The position numbers were made by a program, and so were the translations under genes. 64,000 nucleotides of DNA from Carallia brachiata (taxonomy: Eukaryota > Streptophyta > Magnoliopsida > Malpighiales > Rhizophoraceae): assembly GCA_021464245.1 (NCBI GenBank), contig JADCRB010000010.1, positions 4,234,735 to 4,298,734 on the forward strand. Direction: 5' to 3'. This document shows, in pieces, positions 1-13,009 of the stretch. Within the stretch, counting starts at the first letter, position 1, and each line of letters begins with the position of its first letter. The notes beneath the pieces are model-generated. The model saw only the letters and a list, made by a program, of their open reading frames with translations, did not search any database and was not told the origin of the DNA.

Positions 1-962
1 GTTGAATTAATGAATCAAATGCAGTGTAGCAAGAAAATTAGTTGATATTTTAAATAATAAGTTTTAGTAAAATGAAAAGAACTTCTCATTACCAAAAACA
101 TCAAGACATTTGCTAAAATTAAACTTACACTCATAAAATTATTTTTTTTGACATTATATTTTTTTGATAAAATTATGCATATCACTCCTATTTTTTTTTT
201 ATTTTAAACAATGGAATATTTGACTCTACATAATTAAGTTTTGTATTGACTTTCTCAAAAATATAAAAAGTTTTGCATTTAAGGCAGGAAAAAGGCTGCA
301 ACCTCTCATCTTTGTTTTCTTATCCTTTTCTAAGCTACTTTCCTTTTTTTTTTTTTTTTTGGTAAACTTTTGGTATTTGCAAGTCTATATTGGAGCCCCA
401 CCATCCGTTTTAAGTACAGTCAGATCCTTTACGAGGGATGGCTGTTAGTACTATTTTTTCTATTCGTAAAACTTAAATTTAAATTTTTATTTAAAAAATA
501 CTAAATTTTTTATTACTCAAATTAATTATCCTTCGCTCAAAAGTATTTTTTTTAACCAAGAACACGGAAAAAGCAGAGGGAAAGTAGAGAGAAGAGCCCA
601 TAAAATAAAAAAAAGGATAGTAGGTCAAGATAGCTAATGAGGCTACTATTTTAAAAATCTCAATATTTTGTAAATTAAAATATATAAAAATTTATAAGAA
701 TTCGGAGATATACGAATTGGATTGCTTGTAGTCCAATTAAAAACAATCCACACTTTTTTTTGTTCTCTTCCCATAAGTTGTTTACCAAATTCAGTTATTG
801 ATTTGATTGTCTCCCAAATTTAGTCAGCGACGCAAGAAGAAGGAGAAGAAGAAGAAATGATGCTGTTTTATTGTGAAAAAATTCACACATGCTTATTATT
901 CGTATAGATAATAAAAGGTACCGTACAGGCCAGGCGTGGCTGTATTTTCGTATTTTGTAGTA
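1..962. other. Upstream region and 5' leader of the Raf-like kinase gene
   Basis: No coding sequence is supported here. The stretch is AT-rich with a long T-run near 343-360. The segment just after that T-run, up to about 460, resembles a degraded SINE read on the minus strand, but I see no clear target duplication. A purine-rich GAA repeat at about 834-857 lies in what is probably the 5' untranslated leader. The first in-frame ATG that fits the family is at 963. An upstream in-frame GTG-type opening at 936 has no support. Confidence 0.5.
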
Positions 963-3900
963 ATGGATACGCCGCCACCGGCGGAGGAGCTGCTAAGGAA
1001 GATCCAAGAGCTGGAAGCTGGGCATGCGCAGCTCAGGGAGGAGATGTCTAAGCTTAAGCTTTCAGCTGCCGACGCAAGACCGGAGCAGACCCAGCCGCCG
1101 CACCACCAGCAGCGCTCCCATTCGGTTTCTCCTCAGAGGAGGACGCCGGCTCCCAGGAGGAGGTGCGGCGGTTGCCCTGAGTCTGGTGCTGCTGCTCCTG
1201 CTGCTGCTGCTTGGAAGACTGGCTCGGCGTCGTTTCGGCATGCGTCGCCGCTGCAGAGAGAGAGCGGGAAGAGTTCGCTTGAGAGTAATAATAATAATAA
1301 AGCCGGTAATGCCGCCGCCGCCGCCAAACGAGGACGAGGAAGTACCGGACCGTCGGCCGTCAACTTCACCGACAGGCAGTACTTGAATATATTGCAGTCT
1401 ATGGGACAGTCCGTACACATCTTTGATCTTAGCGGTCGCATCATTTACTGGTGAGCGGGTCATTAATCAGTGTCATTCGTATAAATCTCCTCCTCGAATT
1501 TTTTGTTTTTCTTTTTTCTCTTCGTTCTTCTTTGGATCATTTTGATTCTTTATTTGTTTGAATGTCTTGAATACTTTTCATGGTCGCTTGATTTTAATAT
1601 CTGTTGAAATTGTAGCTTGTTGGTAGTAGTGGTTGACTTTTGGATTCTGATATTGAATTTGTTTCCACTTATGAGTTAGCGTTCTATTTTGTTTTGTGTT
1701 GGAGTCTTGGAGTGTTTTTTCTTTTTTTTTTTTTTTCTTCTCTTCACTACAATTTATTGATGTATCTGAAGTTTAGTGAACTTGGTGTGGTGCATTTTTG
1801 CAGGAACCGAACTGCCGAACATCTTTATGGGCATTCTGCGGCAGATGCTCTCGGCAAGGATGCTATTGAGCTGCTTGTAGATGCCCAGGATTATGCAGTG
1901 GCAAATAATATAGTCCATCGTGTCACCTTGGGGGAGAGCTGGACGGGGCAATTTCCGGTTAAGAATAAGGTGGGGGAGAATTTTCTAGTTGTTGCAACCA
2001 ATACGCCGTTCTATGATGATGATGGCACTTTGGTTGGAATTATCTGTGTGTCAAGTGATTCGAGGACCTTTCAAGAACTAGGGGTTGCGATGCCGGCTTC
2101 AAGAAGTTCAGAAGCAAATTCAAATTTTAGTAGGCCTAGAACCAGCATCACAAATAAACTTGGCCTTGATTCTCAACAGCCTTTGCAAGCAGCTATTGCA
2201 TCCAAAATATCAAATCTGGTGAGTCTGTTGGTTTCTTCTGTTTATGTTAATGAATCTATGTGTCATATCTTGAATGTAAAATCCTTCAAAACAGGCGTCC
2301 AAGGTGAGCAACAAAGTCAAGTCGAAAATTCGGACGGGAGAGAACGGCATCGAACGTGAAGATGGGAGTGGAGGTAGTCATTATTCTGATCATGGCTTCT
2401 CAGAAGCAATGGTTTCTGACCATAGGGAGGACGCAAATTCCAGTGGAGCGAGCACACCTAGAGGGGATTTACATTCATCTGCTGTCGGTATGTTCTCTCG
2501 CGTTGATGAAAAGTCCCCGGCAAAACCCTCCAGAGACTCTGGTGATGAGAGTGAAGGAAAACCTGCAATTCACAAGATTATTGCTTCAAAGGCAGAAGCA
2601 TTGATTGGTAAGAAGGGGTTGTCATGGCCATGGAAAGGCAATGAAAAGGAAAGCTCAGAAGCAAGGAACACCCGTTTTGGGTGGCCCTGTCTGCAGAATG
2701 ACATGGAAAGCGAAATAAGAAGTCCTCCCTCAAGTTAAAAACTGAAGCTCAGGTGAATGAAAATAATCGACCTACTACTGAGGCTTCTGGTTCCTGGTCA
2801 TCTATTAATGTTAACAGCACAAGCAGCGCCAGCAGCTGTGGAAGTACTAGCAGCAGTGCTATTAATAAGGTGGACATGGAGACAGACTGCTTGGATTATG
2901 AGATAATGTGGGAGGATTTAACATTTGGAGAACAAATTGGGCAAGGTGACTATCTTTTCTGATTTGCAGGGGTTATCTGTCTTTACATTGCCCCACGGCT
3001 ATTTAATCATCTGTATTCAACCTTTCCTATTCTTCTACTTTTGGGCATCATCTCTGCAAATTACATCTATCTCATAGTGAATTTTGTTTGGATTTCTTGT
3101 CTGTAAGCATTCTGATGCTTTGCTTGATTATATATGCTCTACTTTTTGTTTGACTCATTTTGCTCTTAAATCCTGCAGGTTCTTGTGGGACCGTTTATCA
3201 TGCTCTGTGGTATGGATCAGTATGTTCTTGTGCTCTTCTTTTTAACTGCTTTCCTGAAAATGCATAAACTGTGTTTATATTGTTGTCAATCGTGTAACTT
3301 GAGACAAGTGTGGCATTTGGTTGTAACTGATTCAACCTAAGAATTTCATTTATGTAGACTATGGATCACAGCAGAAGGATGCAAGTTGATTGCTAGAATA
3401 CAAAGCTGCAACTAGTGATCTAAATCTGGGTCTCATAATATTGAATCATTAATGTATCAGAAAAATTACACATATCCTTGTGCATGTATGGTATATAGAT
3501 TTTTTTTTTCTTTGATAAAAAAATGATGCTGCTCAGTCAGCTGGGATTTTATTAAGCTTCAACTGTTTTGCCAACTAGACTAGGCAAGGAAAGAAGCTCC
3601 TATATGATCATCATGAATTCATGATATTACATGGTGGTTGCTTGAGTAACATTGCTTCCATCTCAGGATGTTGCTGTCAAGGTATTCCCTAGGCAAGAAT
3701 ATTCTGATGATGCATTAATTTCATTCAGACAAGAGGTGTGCTTGTTGTCTCACTCTCTCTCTCTCTCTCTCTCTTCTTCTTTTTGGGTTTACGTGCAACC
3801 AAACCAACCACAAGCATATGCATTTAAAGCCTGTTGTTATCGGCTCCCTCCATGCGATTGATAATATTATGTGATAGGTATCTTCCTTGTTTCTAGTGTG

Positions 3901-6498
3901 CAATCAATGCCAATGCTGTTAATATTATGTGATATGGTAAATTTAGATAGTAGGAACTGGTGTGAGCCAGCTTTGCTAGTAGATGGAAGATGCCCATATC
4001 CCATAAACTAGACTGACTTTACGTAATTCTGGCACTGAATCCAACTAGACCTTTTTCCTATTGATATTCAAACCATCTGAAAGCTAGGCTGGGTATTTAT
4101 TAAAATTCTAGTTGGGACAATGATGTCACATTGCTGTCCATTGAAAGGTTTCTCTCATGAAAAGACTTCGTCATCCGAATGTTTTGCTCTTCATGGGTGC
4201 TGTTACTTCTCCTCAGCGTCTCTGCATCGTTACAGAGTTCCTTCCACGGTAATTTTGAACTTTGCTTTGGAAGTTTGTCTACTTTTCATGGTAGTAGTTG
4301 TTGTTGTTGTTATTTTTATTATTGTTGATATATTCTGTCCCACATACAAAACAATAGTCAATCCTTCATAGGGCACGATGTTTGATTTAGCATGGAATTA
4401 AAAAAATGTTGTAGTCTACCAATTAGGCTGATGCATACCCTTTTTCCCTTTGGATGCAGTGGAAGTCTATTTCGCTTGCTACAGAAGAACACAACAAAAC
4501 TAGATTGGAGGCGTCGTGTCCACATGGCACTGGATGTAGTGAGTATCACTTGAATTATGGAGAATTGTTATCTTTCCCTAAGGCTAACAGGTTTCGCATG
4601 TGGCTATACAGTTTTACATGTTCCTGTATCTGTTTCTCAAAGTTCATGCAACTTGTAGGCTATTTTAATGTTTCACTCCTCTACAGGTACGAGGAATGAA
4701 TTATCTTCATCATTGCAATCCACCAATCATTCATCGTGATTTGAAGTCTTCAAACCTTCTAGTTGATAGAAATTGGACTGTAAAGGTCTGTCATGCAACA
4801 TTCGTACGTTTTTTTCCAACCAGTTTCTGTTTTGTTGTCCATTCTTGACTTCTTTTCTCTGGGATGTCCACGATGCCTAGTTCTACTTAATATTCTGGTT
4901 GGGCATAAAATTTGTCTCAATTATGTCTGAACAGGTTGGAGATTTTGGTCTATCACGTTTAAAGCATGAAACTTATCTTACAACCAAGACTGGAAAGGGG
5001 ACGGTATGTTAATGCAGTACAAATAAATTTTGCCAGTCCTTTTATATAAATATTTTCATAGAAGGATGCTTAACAATTGAAAGTCAAGTTCTTAGTGTGC
5101 TCTATTCTTGTTTTGTAGCCGCAATGGATGGCCCCGGAAGTCTCCGTAATGAACGATCAGATGAGAAGTATGTTATACTCTTTGGGTTAAAAAATTTTGA
5201 AATTTGTATCCGTGTTTCAAGTTTATTCCTGGCATTGGAGTAAGACTACTTTTCTATTCTGACTGTTTTGGTTCATTTAGGTCTGACGTATACAGCTTTG
5301 GAGTGATCCTGTGGGAGATTGCTACTGAGAAGATCCCGTGGGATAATCTGAACTCAATGCAGGTAGAGATTTCACTTGACAGATTTATAAAGGAAAAAAA
5401 AAAAATTGGCATCTCATTTGACAAGTTTATTATAATTTTCAATGTATAAGATTAAAATCAAGAAATTGTCATAAGATATGGTCATTCAGTTCCTAAAAGT
5501 GCATTGCAATGCTGGCATGAAATATAATGGATGCCCAAAATTGAACTTCCGTCTGAACCGTAAGAGACATGGCATATTACATTGCATAGCCATGTGTAAT
5601 AAATAACAATTTTTCTGGTGAATTTGCAGGTGATCGGAGCTGTGGGATTCATGAACCAACGATTGGAGATTCCAAAGGATGTGGATCCACAGTGGGCCTC
5701 TATAATCGAGAGTTGCTGGCACAGGTGCTTATTTCCTTCAAAAAATAGCTGCATGCTTCTAGTTTCATCTTCAAGAGCAGCAAATTCAAAGTTCCCTTCG
5801 CTACTAAGAAACTGAGCCATCAGCCATGTCAAAATGTGCTTAATGAATTGAATAGGTTCCATATTAGACCTCCATGAATTCTACTTATTCTAACAATTTC
5901 TGAATTAGTATTAGGACATGCCATATTCCTGTTTTTGTTCTGGCTTATTCTTTACCCTTACGGCTGACAATGGCCTGCTGGGTATAAATCATCGTAAATG
6001 TGTGTGAAAAAAAAAAAAGAAAATATTGGTTGGGACCTCGGATGGATGCAAAAGAATGAATCATCTAACCAAGGGGGAGCAGTTAAATTATGATCATGGG
6101 GCACAAGTTGTGAATGTCTTATATGGCCTGCATGTATAAAATATTGTATAGCTGAGTCACTAGCTTAGGTTGACTTTTGCCATGGAGATAAGTTCATAAT
6201 TATTCTGAGATATCCTAGGCTTATCTTGTGATTACAAGTGCGTTAGTTTGACTAAGCCATGAGAGTACTTGAGAGTTCTGTCTACACCTTTGTGATTCTA
6301 TGTATGCCTTGTTTTATAAATTATGATTGTGCTGGCTAACTTATGAATCTTTGAATTTTTTTTCAAACCAGTGATCCACAGCAACGTCCAAGCTTCCAAG
6401 AGTTGCTGGAAAGACTGAGAGATCTGCAAAGACAATACAACATTCAATTCCAGGCATCACGTTCTGCAGCTGGGGAGGGCGGGCAACGGGAATTGTAG
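963..6498 (+). CDS. PAS-domain Raf-like MAPKKK (Raf10/Raf11-type, group B2), 13 exons, two 1-bp frameshifts
   Basis: Serine/threonine kinase of the plant Raf-like MAPKKK family that carries an N-terminal PAS sensor domain; Arabidopsis RAF10/RAF11 are the closest I recognise. Exons by splice sites: 963-1450, 1804-2218, 2295-2945, 3179-3219, 3667-3735, 4148-4248, 4460-4538, 4687-4785, 4935-5003, 5119-5167, 5281-5362, 5630-5724, 6372-6498. They sum to 2365 nt, two short of 789 codons. An N-terminal coiled-coil-like stretch is followed by PAS (about residues 138-255), a Ser-rich linker and a kinase domain (about 506-762) with the GQGSCGTVY loop, VAVK lysine, [14 protein letters not shown] and MAPE motifs. 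One base is missing in exon 3 near 2730-2740, where the frame meets TAA at 2736. Another is missing in exon 10 at 5141-5145, just after the APE motif. All junctions are canonical, so the annotation is firm. Whether the frameshifts are real or assembly errors is open. Confidence 0.88.
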
Positions 6499-7323
6499 AC
6501 CAAATTTGTTTGTGCTGTTTGATACGTCAAAGCAGTCGCTTTTCTTTTCCAAACATTTTGCTGACAAGTGCCAATGGATACCGCAATTGCAGTAAGATTG
6601 GCACCAAAAGATGTAGTATTGGCAGAGAAAAGCTCTCAGCAAGCAGACAAGGATATGTCTAAAAGGAAATTGGAGTGGTTGGTATCCATGTGAGCTGCCC
6701 AAGTTTGGTGGTGATTTGTTGTTTTTTGACCTTTTGTTTATTTGGTTACATCATTAAAATCTGCAAGAGCTATCGGTAGTGCTGTATTAATTAGAAATTG
6801 TTTGTTGGGTTCGTGGAACCCATTATGTATGAGAGGCTTTAGGACCACTAGGTGGAGTTGTACAGAGGTCGTAAATGTTCGATTTGATAGACAGGGAGGA
6901 AAAAGAGAATCTTGCCTTATTGGATATTAGAAATTTTAGTGCTCTTTTGCTTTGATGTGTTTCGCACACATGTTTTAATAGTCTATAAACCATGCAAATT
7001 ATTAATTTATGTGAGACATTCTATCTGTTAACCTAACCATTATCGGCATTATCAGTTTATAACTCATTTGTTCAAAGGCAATGAACTAAAGTAATTCCAT
7101 CACTAGACCTTATGCATATAAAGATTCATAACAATTTTTGCCCACTTCACCCTTTAAGTGCTCCAGTCTTACACTTCGAGAACATAAGGCGAGCTTGATC
7201 ATCCCGCATTTAGTGTAGACGAAAGTCATTGAAACAGTTTTGCTTTCATAGAGTTTTTATACTGCTTTGGGCTATAAAATTCATGTCCAAAATTTTAAGA
7301 GGTGGATACAATTTCGTATATTA
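6499..7323. other. 3' flank of the kinase gene
   Basis: Probable 3' untranslated region followed by AT-rich spacer. No gene or RNA is recognised. The last eight bases (7316-7323, GTATATTA) are the left target-site duplication of the neighbouring hAT-type element. Confidence 0.5.
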
Positions 7324-8163
7324 CATTGTTTTTAAACCCGACCCGGCCCGGCCGGTCGGACCGGCGGTCCGGTGACCCGGGCACTGGGCCGGGCCGGTTC
7401 ACATAAATAATTACCGGGTCAATTAAGTAATAAAAAATTATTTTTTTGTACTTTTTATTGTACAAACAGTAAAAATAATATTTTTTAATAATAAACAGTA
7501 AAAAATAAACAGTAACTAGTAAAAATAATAATATTTTTTAACAGTAAACAGTAAAAATAATATTTTTTAATAATAAACAGTATTTATACAGTAAAAATTA
7601 TATTTTTTTATAACTTTTTATTACATCAACAATAATATTTACATAATATTACATACTAAAATTTATTATATTTTTATCTTTTTATTGTGTGAATGATAAA
7701 ATAAATATTTTCATAATACTAAATAATATTATATAGTATTTTCTTGTACAATTTAAGAATTTTTTACTTTTCACTATATATTTTTCTGTATATAATAATT
7801 TAACGTTGTTCATAACTTCATATATTAAGTAATATGTTACAATTTACATTGAAAAATAATTTTTTAAGAATTTTTATCAAAATTTTAATTGATATTTATA
7901 CTTTATTAATTTATTTAATTAAAAAATTATCATAAATATTTTGTATTTTAATTTTATTTTAAATTTACGTAGACTCATATTCTATTTTTTATAGTTATAC
8001 TCATTATTTGTTATTAAAAAATGAAAAATTATAAGTATTAATTATTATTTTATCAAATCAGAATTGACCCGCCGGTTCAACCGCCGGTTTTCCGATTGGA
8101 CCGTTAAACCACTAACCTAGTCTTCTCACCGGTTCAATAACCGGTCCGGTTTTTAAAACTATG
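7324..8163. mobile_element. hAT-type MITE, non-autonomous, 840 bp
   Basis: The element is flanked by perfect 8-bp direct repeats GTATATTA (7316-7323 and 8164-8171), the target duplication length of the hAT superfamily. Its ends are imperfect terminal inverted repeats: the left end begins CATTGTTTTTAAACC and the right end, read on the other strand, begins CATAGTTTTAAAAACC. GC-rich subterminal blocks with repeated CCGG motifs (about 7335-7400 and 8065-8155) border an AT-rich core with degenerate ATTTTTAACAGTAAAAA repeats. No transposase frame is present, so it would need a transposase in trans. The boundaries are firm. Assignment to hAT rests on TSD length and the CA...TG ends. Confidence 0.82.
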
Positions 8164-8171
8164 GTATATTA

Positions 8172-8807
8172 GATCGCTAGAGGGGCTAGTGAACATCCTG
8201 TTGAGACACCTCTCACCCTCAAGTGTAGGTTGTCACATGGAACGTTGGCAGCAACCGGTAATTTCGATCTCTGATTTTGAAGCTCCCACAGCGCTCGCTC
8301 TTGGGGTGACATTACACTCTCAATTACATGTGATGTCATTATGTGACAATCTTCAGTGATCCCACCATGTCTTGAAACGCCATATGGTATTCCTCTCCAC
8401 TACACGTGCGATTGGAGCAGGTTTCGTGTGCACCAACTAATCAGGAAAAGTTAATAGTCCTGGATCTACATTCAGTCATCAGAACGTCCACAAATTATGA
8501 CATAAATGCCATTCACGTGTCACAGGTTTCATAGCCACAGGTTCCTTTGAAGCATCCATAGTTAAAGAAAATGGGTAACACAAGAACCAATCCGGATGAA
8601 CATATCATATAATAACCAACACAACATGTGGTGCAAGAAAAGATGTGAGCGTACAAGCAAGTTGGGTAAATAGATTAGTTCCAAAAAGCTTGTGTGGATA
8701 GTAGTAATGTAGCCGAACTTCCACATGCTTGACCTGGAAAAATTTTATCTTCTCATTCTTGGAAAAATTCGCAACCCATCCCAACAAAAGTTTCATCCAC
8801 TCGGTTT
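8172..8807. other. Downstream of HYPK; no gene seen
   Basis: Complex non-repetitive sequence of normal base composition between the MITE and the HYPK stop codon. Its proximal part is probably the HYPK 3' untranslated region. I find no convincing reading frame, RNA or mobile element. Confidence 0.4.
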
Positions 8808-10282
8808 CTAACGAAGAAGATATCGAATGGCAGCAACTGCATCACCTTTGTGCTCACGTAAGGTTCTCTCTGCCACTTTCCTGTCCAACTGATATCAACA
8901 TGACACACAATTATTATAAGCCACTGACAGATGCATCGTCCACATAGGTTCAAGGGCATCCACCAGGAAAGTTACCTCTAATTCATTTGCAATTATGTCA
9001 ACGTCCGCTGCATTGATCTTAACAGCAGCCAATTCTTTCTCCCTGGGAGCAATAAAAAATGCGTTTGACTGAGAAATCTAAGCATCAAGGAATCCAAAGC
9101 CAATGTCTAAGAAAAATGGAGATGCTCCCCAAGAAGGAAATAATGCTGCAGAAAATATATTTCATCGACTTTAAGTACAAGAAGCATGATTCTGAATATC
9201 AAGGCCCAGGATTCAATGAAGCTATTTCAACATGAATATAAAGGCATATACAACAAAGGTCTTTTGGAATATTCAAGTTTTCTCCATGGCAAACCCCCAT
9301 TGCTTAAAAGTGTGGTATTGGCCGTTTTTGGATCACAGAATTTATGCCATTTATCAAATAACTGTCTCTAAACCGACAATCTGAAACCATGAATGCAAAA
9401 TCTGGACTTGAAATGTGTAAGTAAACTTATCTAGTAGTCTATTCTTGTTTGGCTCAAATCTCCCCAAAGATAGACTTAGTACCACACCCAATAGAGAAAT
9501 TTCACCTGAACAAGAGTAAATTCCCAACTTGTAACAATGAGGATTTGATACTTCTTATACATAAAACCCCTTTTTTTTTTTTTTTTTTTGCAAGCCTATA
9601 TGCAATAGATGCTATGAAATCCTGGCTGCAAATAGAATAACTAACAAGTTTGAGTTCCTCGGAACGAACTAATATATTACGTGCTATTCTCAACTCATAA
9701 GACACGGATAAATTCAGCAGTGGGCAGGGATAAATACAACTGAATCAAAAAATGAAAAGGAAAAAGAGACAGAGAGAGAGAAATATAGTTGGCACCTCAT
9801 TCTCATAGCATTCCAGTCCGCCTCAGCAGATGCAGCAATTGAAGCCATGGCCTATCCACATTAAACAACACATACATGCACCAAAAAAGAAAAAAAAAAA
9901 GTTAAATTCTTTACGGACGAGACAATTTCTTCTGAAATTAGAAACAAAAAAAAAAAAAAAAGAATCCGCCGCCGCTTGTGTGGTTCAACTGGTTAAAGGA
10001 CTTCATGGGTTCCTATCCTGATCAAGTGGTGAGACTAAACTTACGACGCTTACTCTAGTTTCGCTCGATGGAACTGCGATACACCACCTCTCTTGCCCAT
10101 TTATTGACCAAACAAACAATCTAGAACAGTCAAGAAGAAGAGGAAGAGAGGAAAACCTCTTGAACGCGGGTGGAGTCGAGCTGGCGATCTTCGACACGGT
10201 CGGTGAGCTTATCCAGTGCTTTGCTTTGTTGCTGCAAGTCCTTCGAGTCCACCACTACTCCTCCTTCATCTCCGCCCTCCAT
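8808..10282 (-). CDS. HYPK: HYPK-like protein (huntingtin-interacting protein K), NatA-associated UBA protein, 4 exons
   Basis: Small chaperone-like regulator that binds the ribosome-associated N-terminal acetyltransferase NatA (NAA10/NAA15). Minus-strand exons are 10157-10282, 9796-9851, 8976-9042 and 8808-8888, joining in frame to 109 residues, the usual plant HYPK size. Exon 1 holds the acidic N-terminus and the conserved KALDKLTDRVEDRQLDSTRV stretch. Exon 2 encodes a short AEADWNAMRMR helix. Exons 3 and 4 encode the C-terminal UBA-like domain (AADVDIIANELELDRKVAER, then EHKGDAVAAIRYLLR before TAG). All junctions are GT-AG on the minus strand. The start ATG at 10280-10282 is preferred over an upstream in-frame ATG because family members begin MEGG-like. 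A decayed partial copy lies at 17.0-17.5 kb. Confidence 0.9.
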
Positions 10283-12267
10283 TTTTCCGTTTTCCCAATC
10301 TCTGATTGATCGATTCTCAATTTGCAAATTATTCTTTCACACCAACCACAAACCCTACCTCCTTCGTCCTCCGTCCTTCTCCTTCCCTTCCATTTCTTTC
10401 GCTCTTTTATTTATTATTATATAAAACAATTTTCCTCTTCCCGGAAAAACTTTGAAGTGGTTGGGCTGGCTCCGAGTGACCCAAGGCCCAACTGAAGGAG
10501 CCGGTAATTAAATTATAATAATGGGCCCGAGGTTTCCAGGCCTATATTTGTTTGTCCAATTAAATTTAGCCCATGACTAGTGCAGCAACTGAATCATACG
10601 ACCCATATTCATCTTCAAGGGCTGCTTGATGGCGCCAATTCGATCACCAATTTTATATAATTATATTAAAAAATGTGAAATGATAATTATAAAACTAAAA
10701 TATAAACTTAGATAGGTATTATTAGAGAACTCTAAGTGTAGATCTTATACGATATATGATAATTTTTTTTTTTAAATCAATACAGTTATAATAAATTAAT
10801 GATTGATTATATTTTATTACTATGTATAGGTATTTGTATTTGCCTGATTGACAAATACATTGCAACGTATTTGTATAGGTCTTAAACTTTTTCCCTCTCT
10901 TATTTGGTTAAAGTCAACTGGGTGGGAAGCTTTATCATAACTAATATACTCCTACATAGGACCATCGCAGTTAATGCATTAAGTAACAGTCAACAACCAC
11001 CAACTGTGCAACAGCTCGAAAATCTTCTGGTTACTAATTTGATATGAAAGTTTTTTTTATATTAGGAAAAAGTTTAAGACTCACACAAATTTGTTGTACT
11101 GTACATTTATATGTATAAATATAAAATGTAACTAATTATTGATTTAGTGTAACTACATACGGATAAGGGAAAAGGATAACGCTACAATCCATTTCAATTT
11201 CCAATTATGTCTGAACAATTTTATTAAGTAGACTTGGTCTACCAAATATATATATATATATATATATTATATATTAATGTGCCCAATGTGAGGTTAAACG
11301 AAGGCTTCAATAAGTGATTATCAGTTTCAATTTACGAGTACGATAACTAATATATTTATAATATATTTTTTTTGTTGACAAAAAAAAAAAGAGTGATGAA
11401 CTGGATTTATAAATATCATGATAAATTGCATTTCCTTAATAATTTTCATCAATAAAGTAAGAAAATGACGTGTATATTGGGCTGCTTGCTCCCACTAGCC
11501 TGCAATCGAACTTTCATTAAAAATTTTTATGGAAAGAATTTCACAAGAATTATACTTGGAGTGATATTATGAACGAATATTAGAGAATAGAGACTTGAGA
11601 AATAGAAAAAGAAAGAAAAGGAAATAAGCTTGGTTGTCCTTTTACTGAAATTCTAAATTTCTTTCTTGCTGCCGACCTGTAATTACAAAACAATATTTTA
11701 TGAAAAAGACAAAGAACAATGAGAACAACGGGTATGGAGAAAAAGATATAAACAAAGACCTCCTTGACTTGTGCCAAATCCTTAGAAGCATCTGCCCTCT
11801 TCGTGTAACCATATCAGATGTTGTGGAAGAAATGCAGTATTTTTATTAGTAATTATCAAGTGAAACTGAAAACATGGCAGAGTATGAAGCTGTTGAAGAA
11901 ATGTCAATTATGGCAATTAAATGAGCATCCTTGGTGCATGAAATTAAAACTTCAAGAAAGTTGCAACTGAGACCAAAAAATTTATATTTGGTGCTTATAG
12001 ATCACCTTTTTCTGTATGCATAGATAGATAAAATTAAAATTCAAACGAGTGATCAACAGTTAATCCAAAAAATAGGAGTAAGGAGTGTTCCTGCATGGAA
12101 TACCCGGAGTAATTCCCAGGAAGTAGCTCGGCCAAATACTTCAAGCTAGCAAGAAGTGAAACTACATAACAAAAGACACAATTTTAAGGATTGTTGAGAA
12201 CAATAACCTATAAACTTAAAAATAGCCAACAATCATGACCAAATTAGATCTCCCAAATTAAACTCAC
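10283..12267. other. Intergenic spacer between HYPK and the DAPB fragment
   Basis: The first about 150 bases are the HYPK promoter/leader on the minus strand. The rest is AT-rich spacer with an (AT)n microsatellite at about 11246-11267 and several poly-A/T runs. Around 11765-11826 the minus strand reads a short plausible coding segment (ADASKDLAQVKEVF) that I cannot place in a family. No gene is called. Confidence 0.4.
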
Positions 12268-13009
12268 CAGTTCCGCCGTTTGTGGGGAAATTACAGCATA
12301 AATTTGTGAGTCCTCTACCGTCTTATATAAAACTAATTCTTGTCTCCACCGGTGGTTCCCATAACAGAAAGCACCTCAATTTTAAAATGAGTAGTTCAAA
12401 ACTTCTTAGACAAAAAAGACTGTCAAAAAAAGTCTAAAGTCAAAAACAGATTTTAGAAGACTTGAAAAGACTTGTTTTTCAAGTTTATTCAGAATATTCC
12501 AAGTATCTTTCCAACGCATTCATTGAATGTTCTAAAATATCGTACACTTATTCTATTTTTCTTTTTATTTAATTTTGTCATTAACGTATTTTTTTTTATA
12601 ATCATAAATTTTAGATATAAATACCCATGTAAGTCTGTAAATTAGATCAAAGGATGAGAAACAGTTGTCTTAACATATTCCAATTTAACATAAAAATTTA
12701 ACATCAACAATGATATCACTCATATGCAACATAGCCAAGAATAACATGCACAGCTAAAAAAAAAAAGTTACCATTCACTGCCTCAAGCACAATGAAATCC
12801 ACCACTATGAGATTTGGATGTTCATGCAAAAGAGATGCAAGGACACTTTCTCTGTCTTTAGAACCAAGCATCTGTGTCTGCTTTCCGCATATTTGAACAG
12901 TATTCCCAGACGATTCCGTAGAGCCCAATGATACAGGAATAATTTGAAGACCTGCAGAATCTGCAACTTCGATCACAGCCTTTCCCATTTGGCCTGTACA
13001 ACTATTCAC
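12268..13009 (-). pseudogene. 4-hydroxy-tetrahydrodipicolinate reductase (DAPB) pseudogene fragment
   Basis: Two exon-like blocks of the chloroplast lysine-biosynthesis enzyme DAPB lie on the minus strand. Exon block 12772-13009 is open and begins VNSCTGQMGKAVIEVADSAG, the NAD(P)H-binding Rossmann start. It continues to VVDFIVLEAVN and has good acceptor and donor sites. Exon block 12268 to about 12375 encodes the family signature VMGTTGGDKN, then hits TAG and needs a frame change to continue LYKTVEDSQIYAVISP. The transit-peptide exon and all downstream exons (substrate-binding and C-terminal parts) were not found. The gene is therefore truncated at both ends and internally broken. The first block alone could be mistaken for a real gene. 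Confidence 0.78.

Noticed and set aside
2608..2752. An intron from GTAAGA at 2608 to CAG at 2752 that would bypass the exon 3 frameshift
   Set aside because: Joining these sites gives GGT GAA TGA, a stop, and removes conserved family sequence (WPWKGNE); a one-base loss fits better.
11580..11777. Minus-strand 65-codon frame as a missing DAPB exon
   Set aside because: ADASKDLAQ loosely recalls a DAPB stretch but lacks the family SGTAKA motif and good splice sites.
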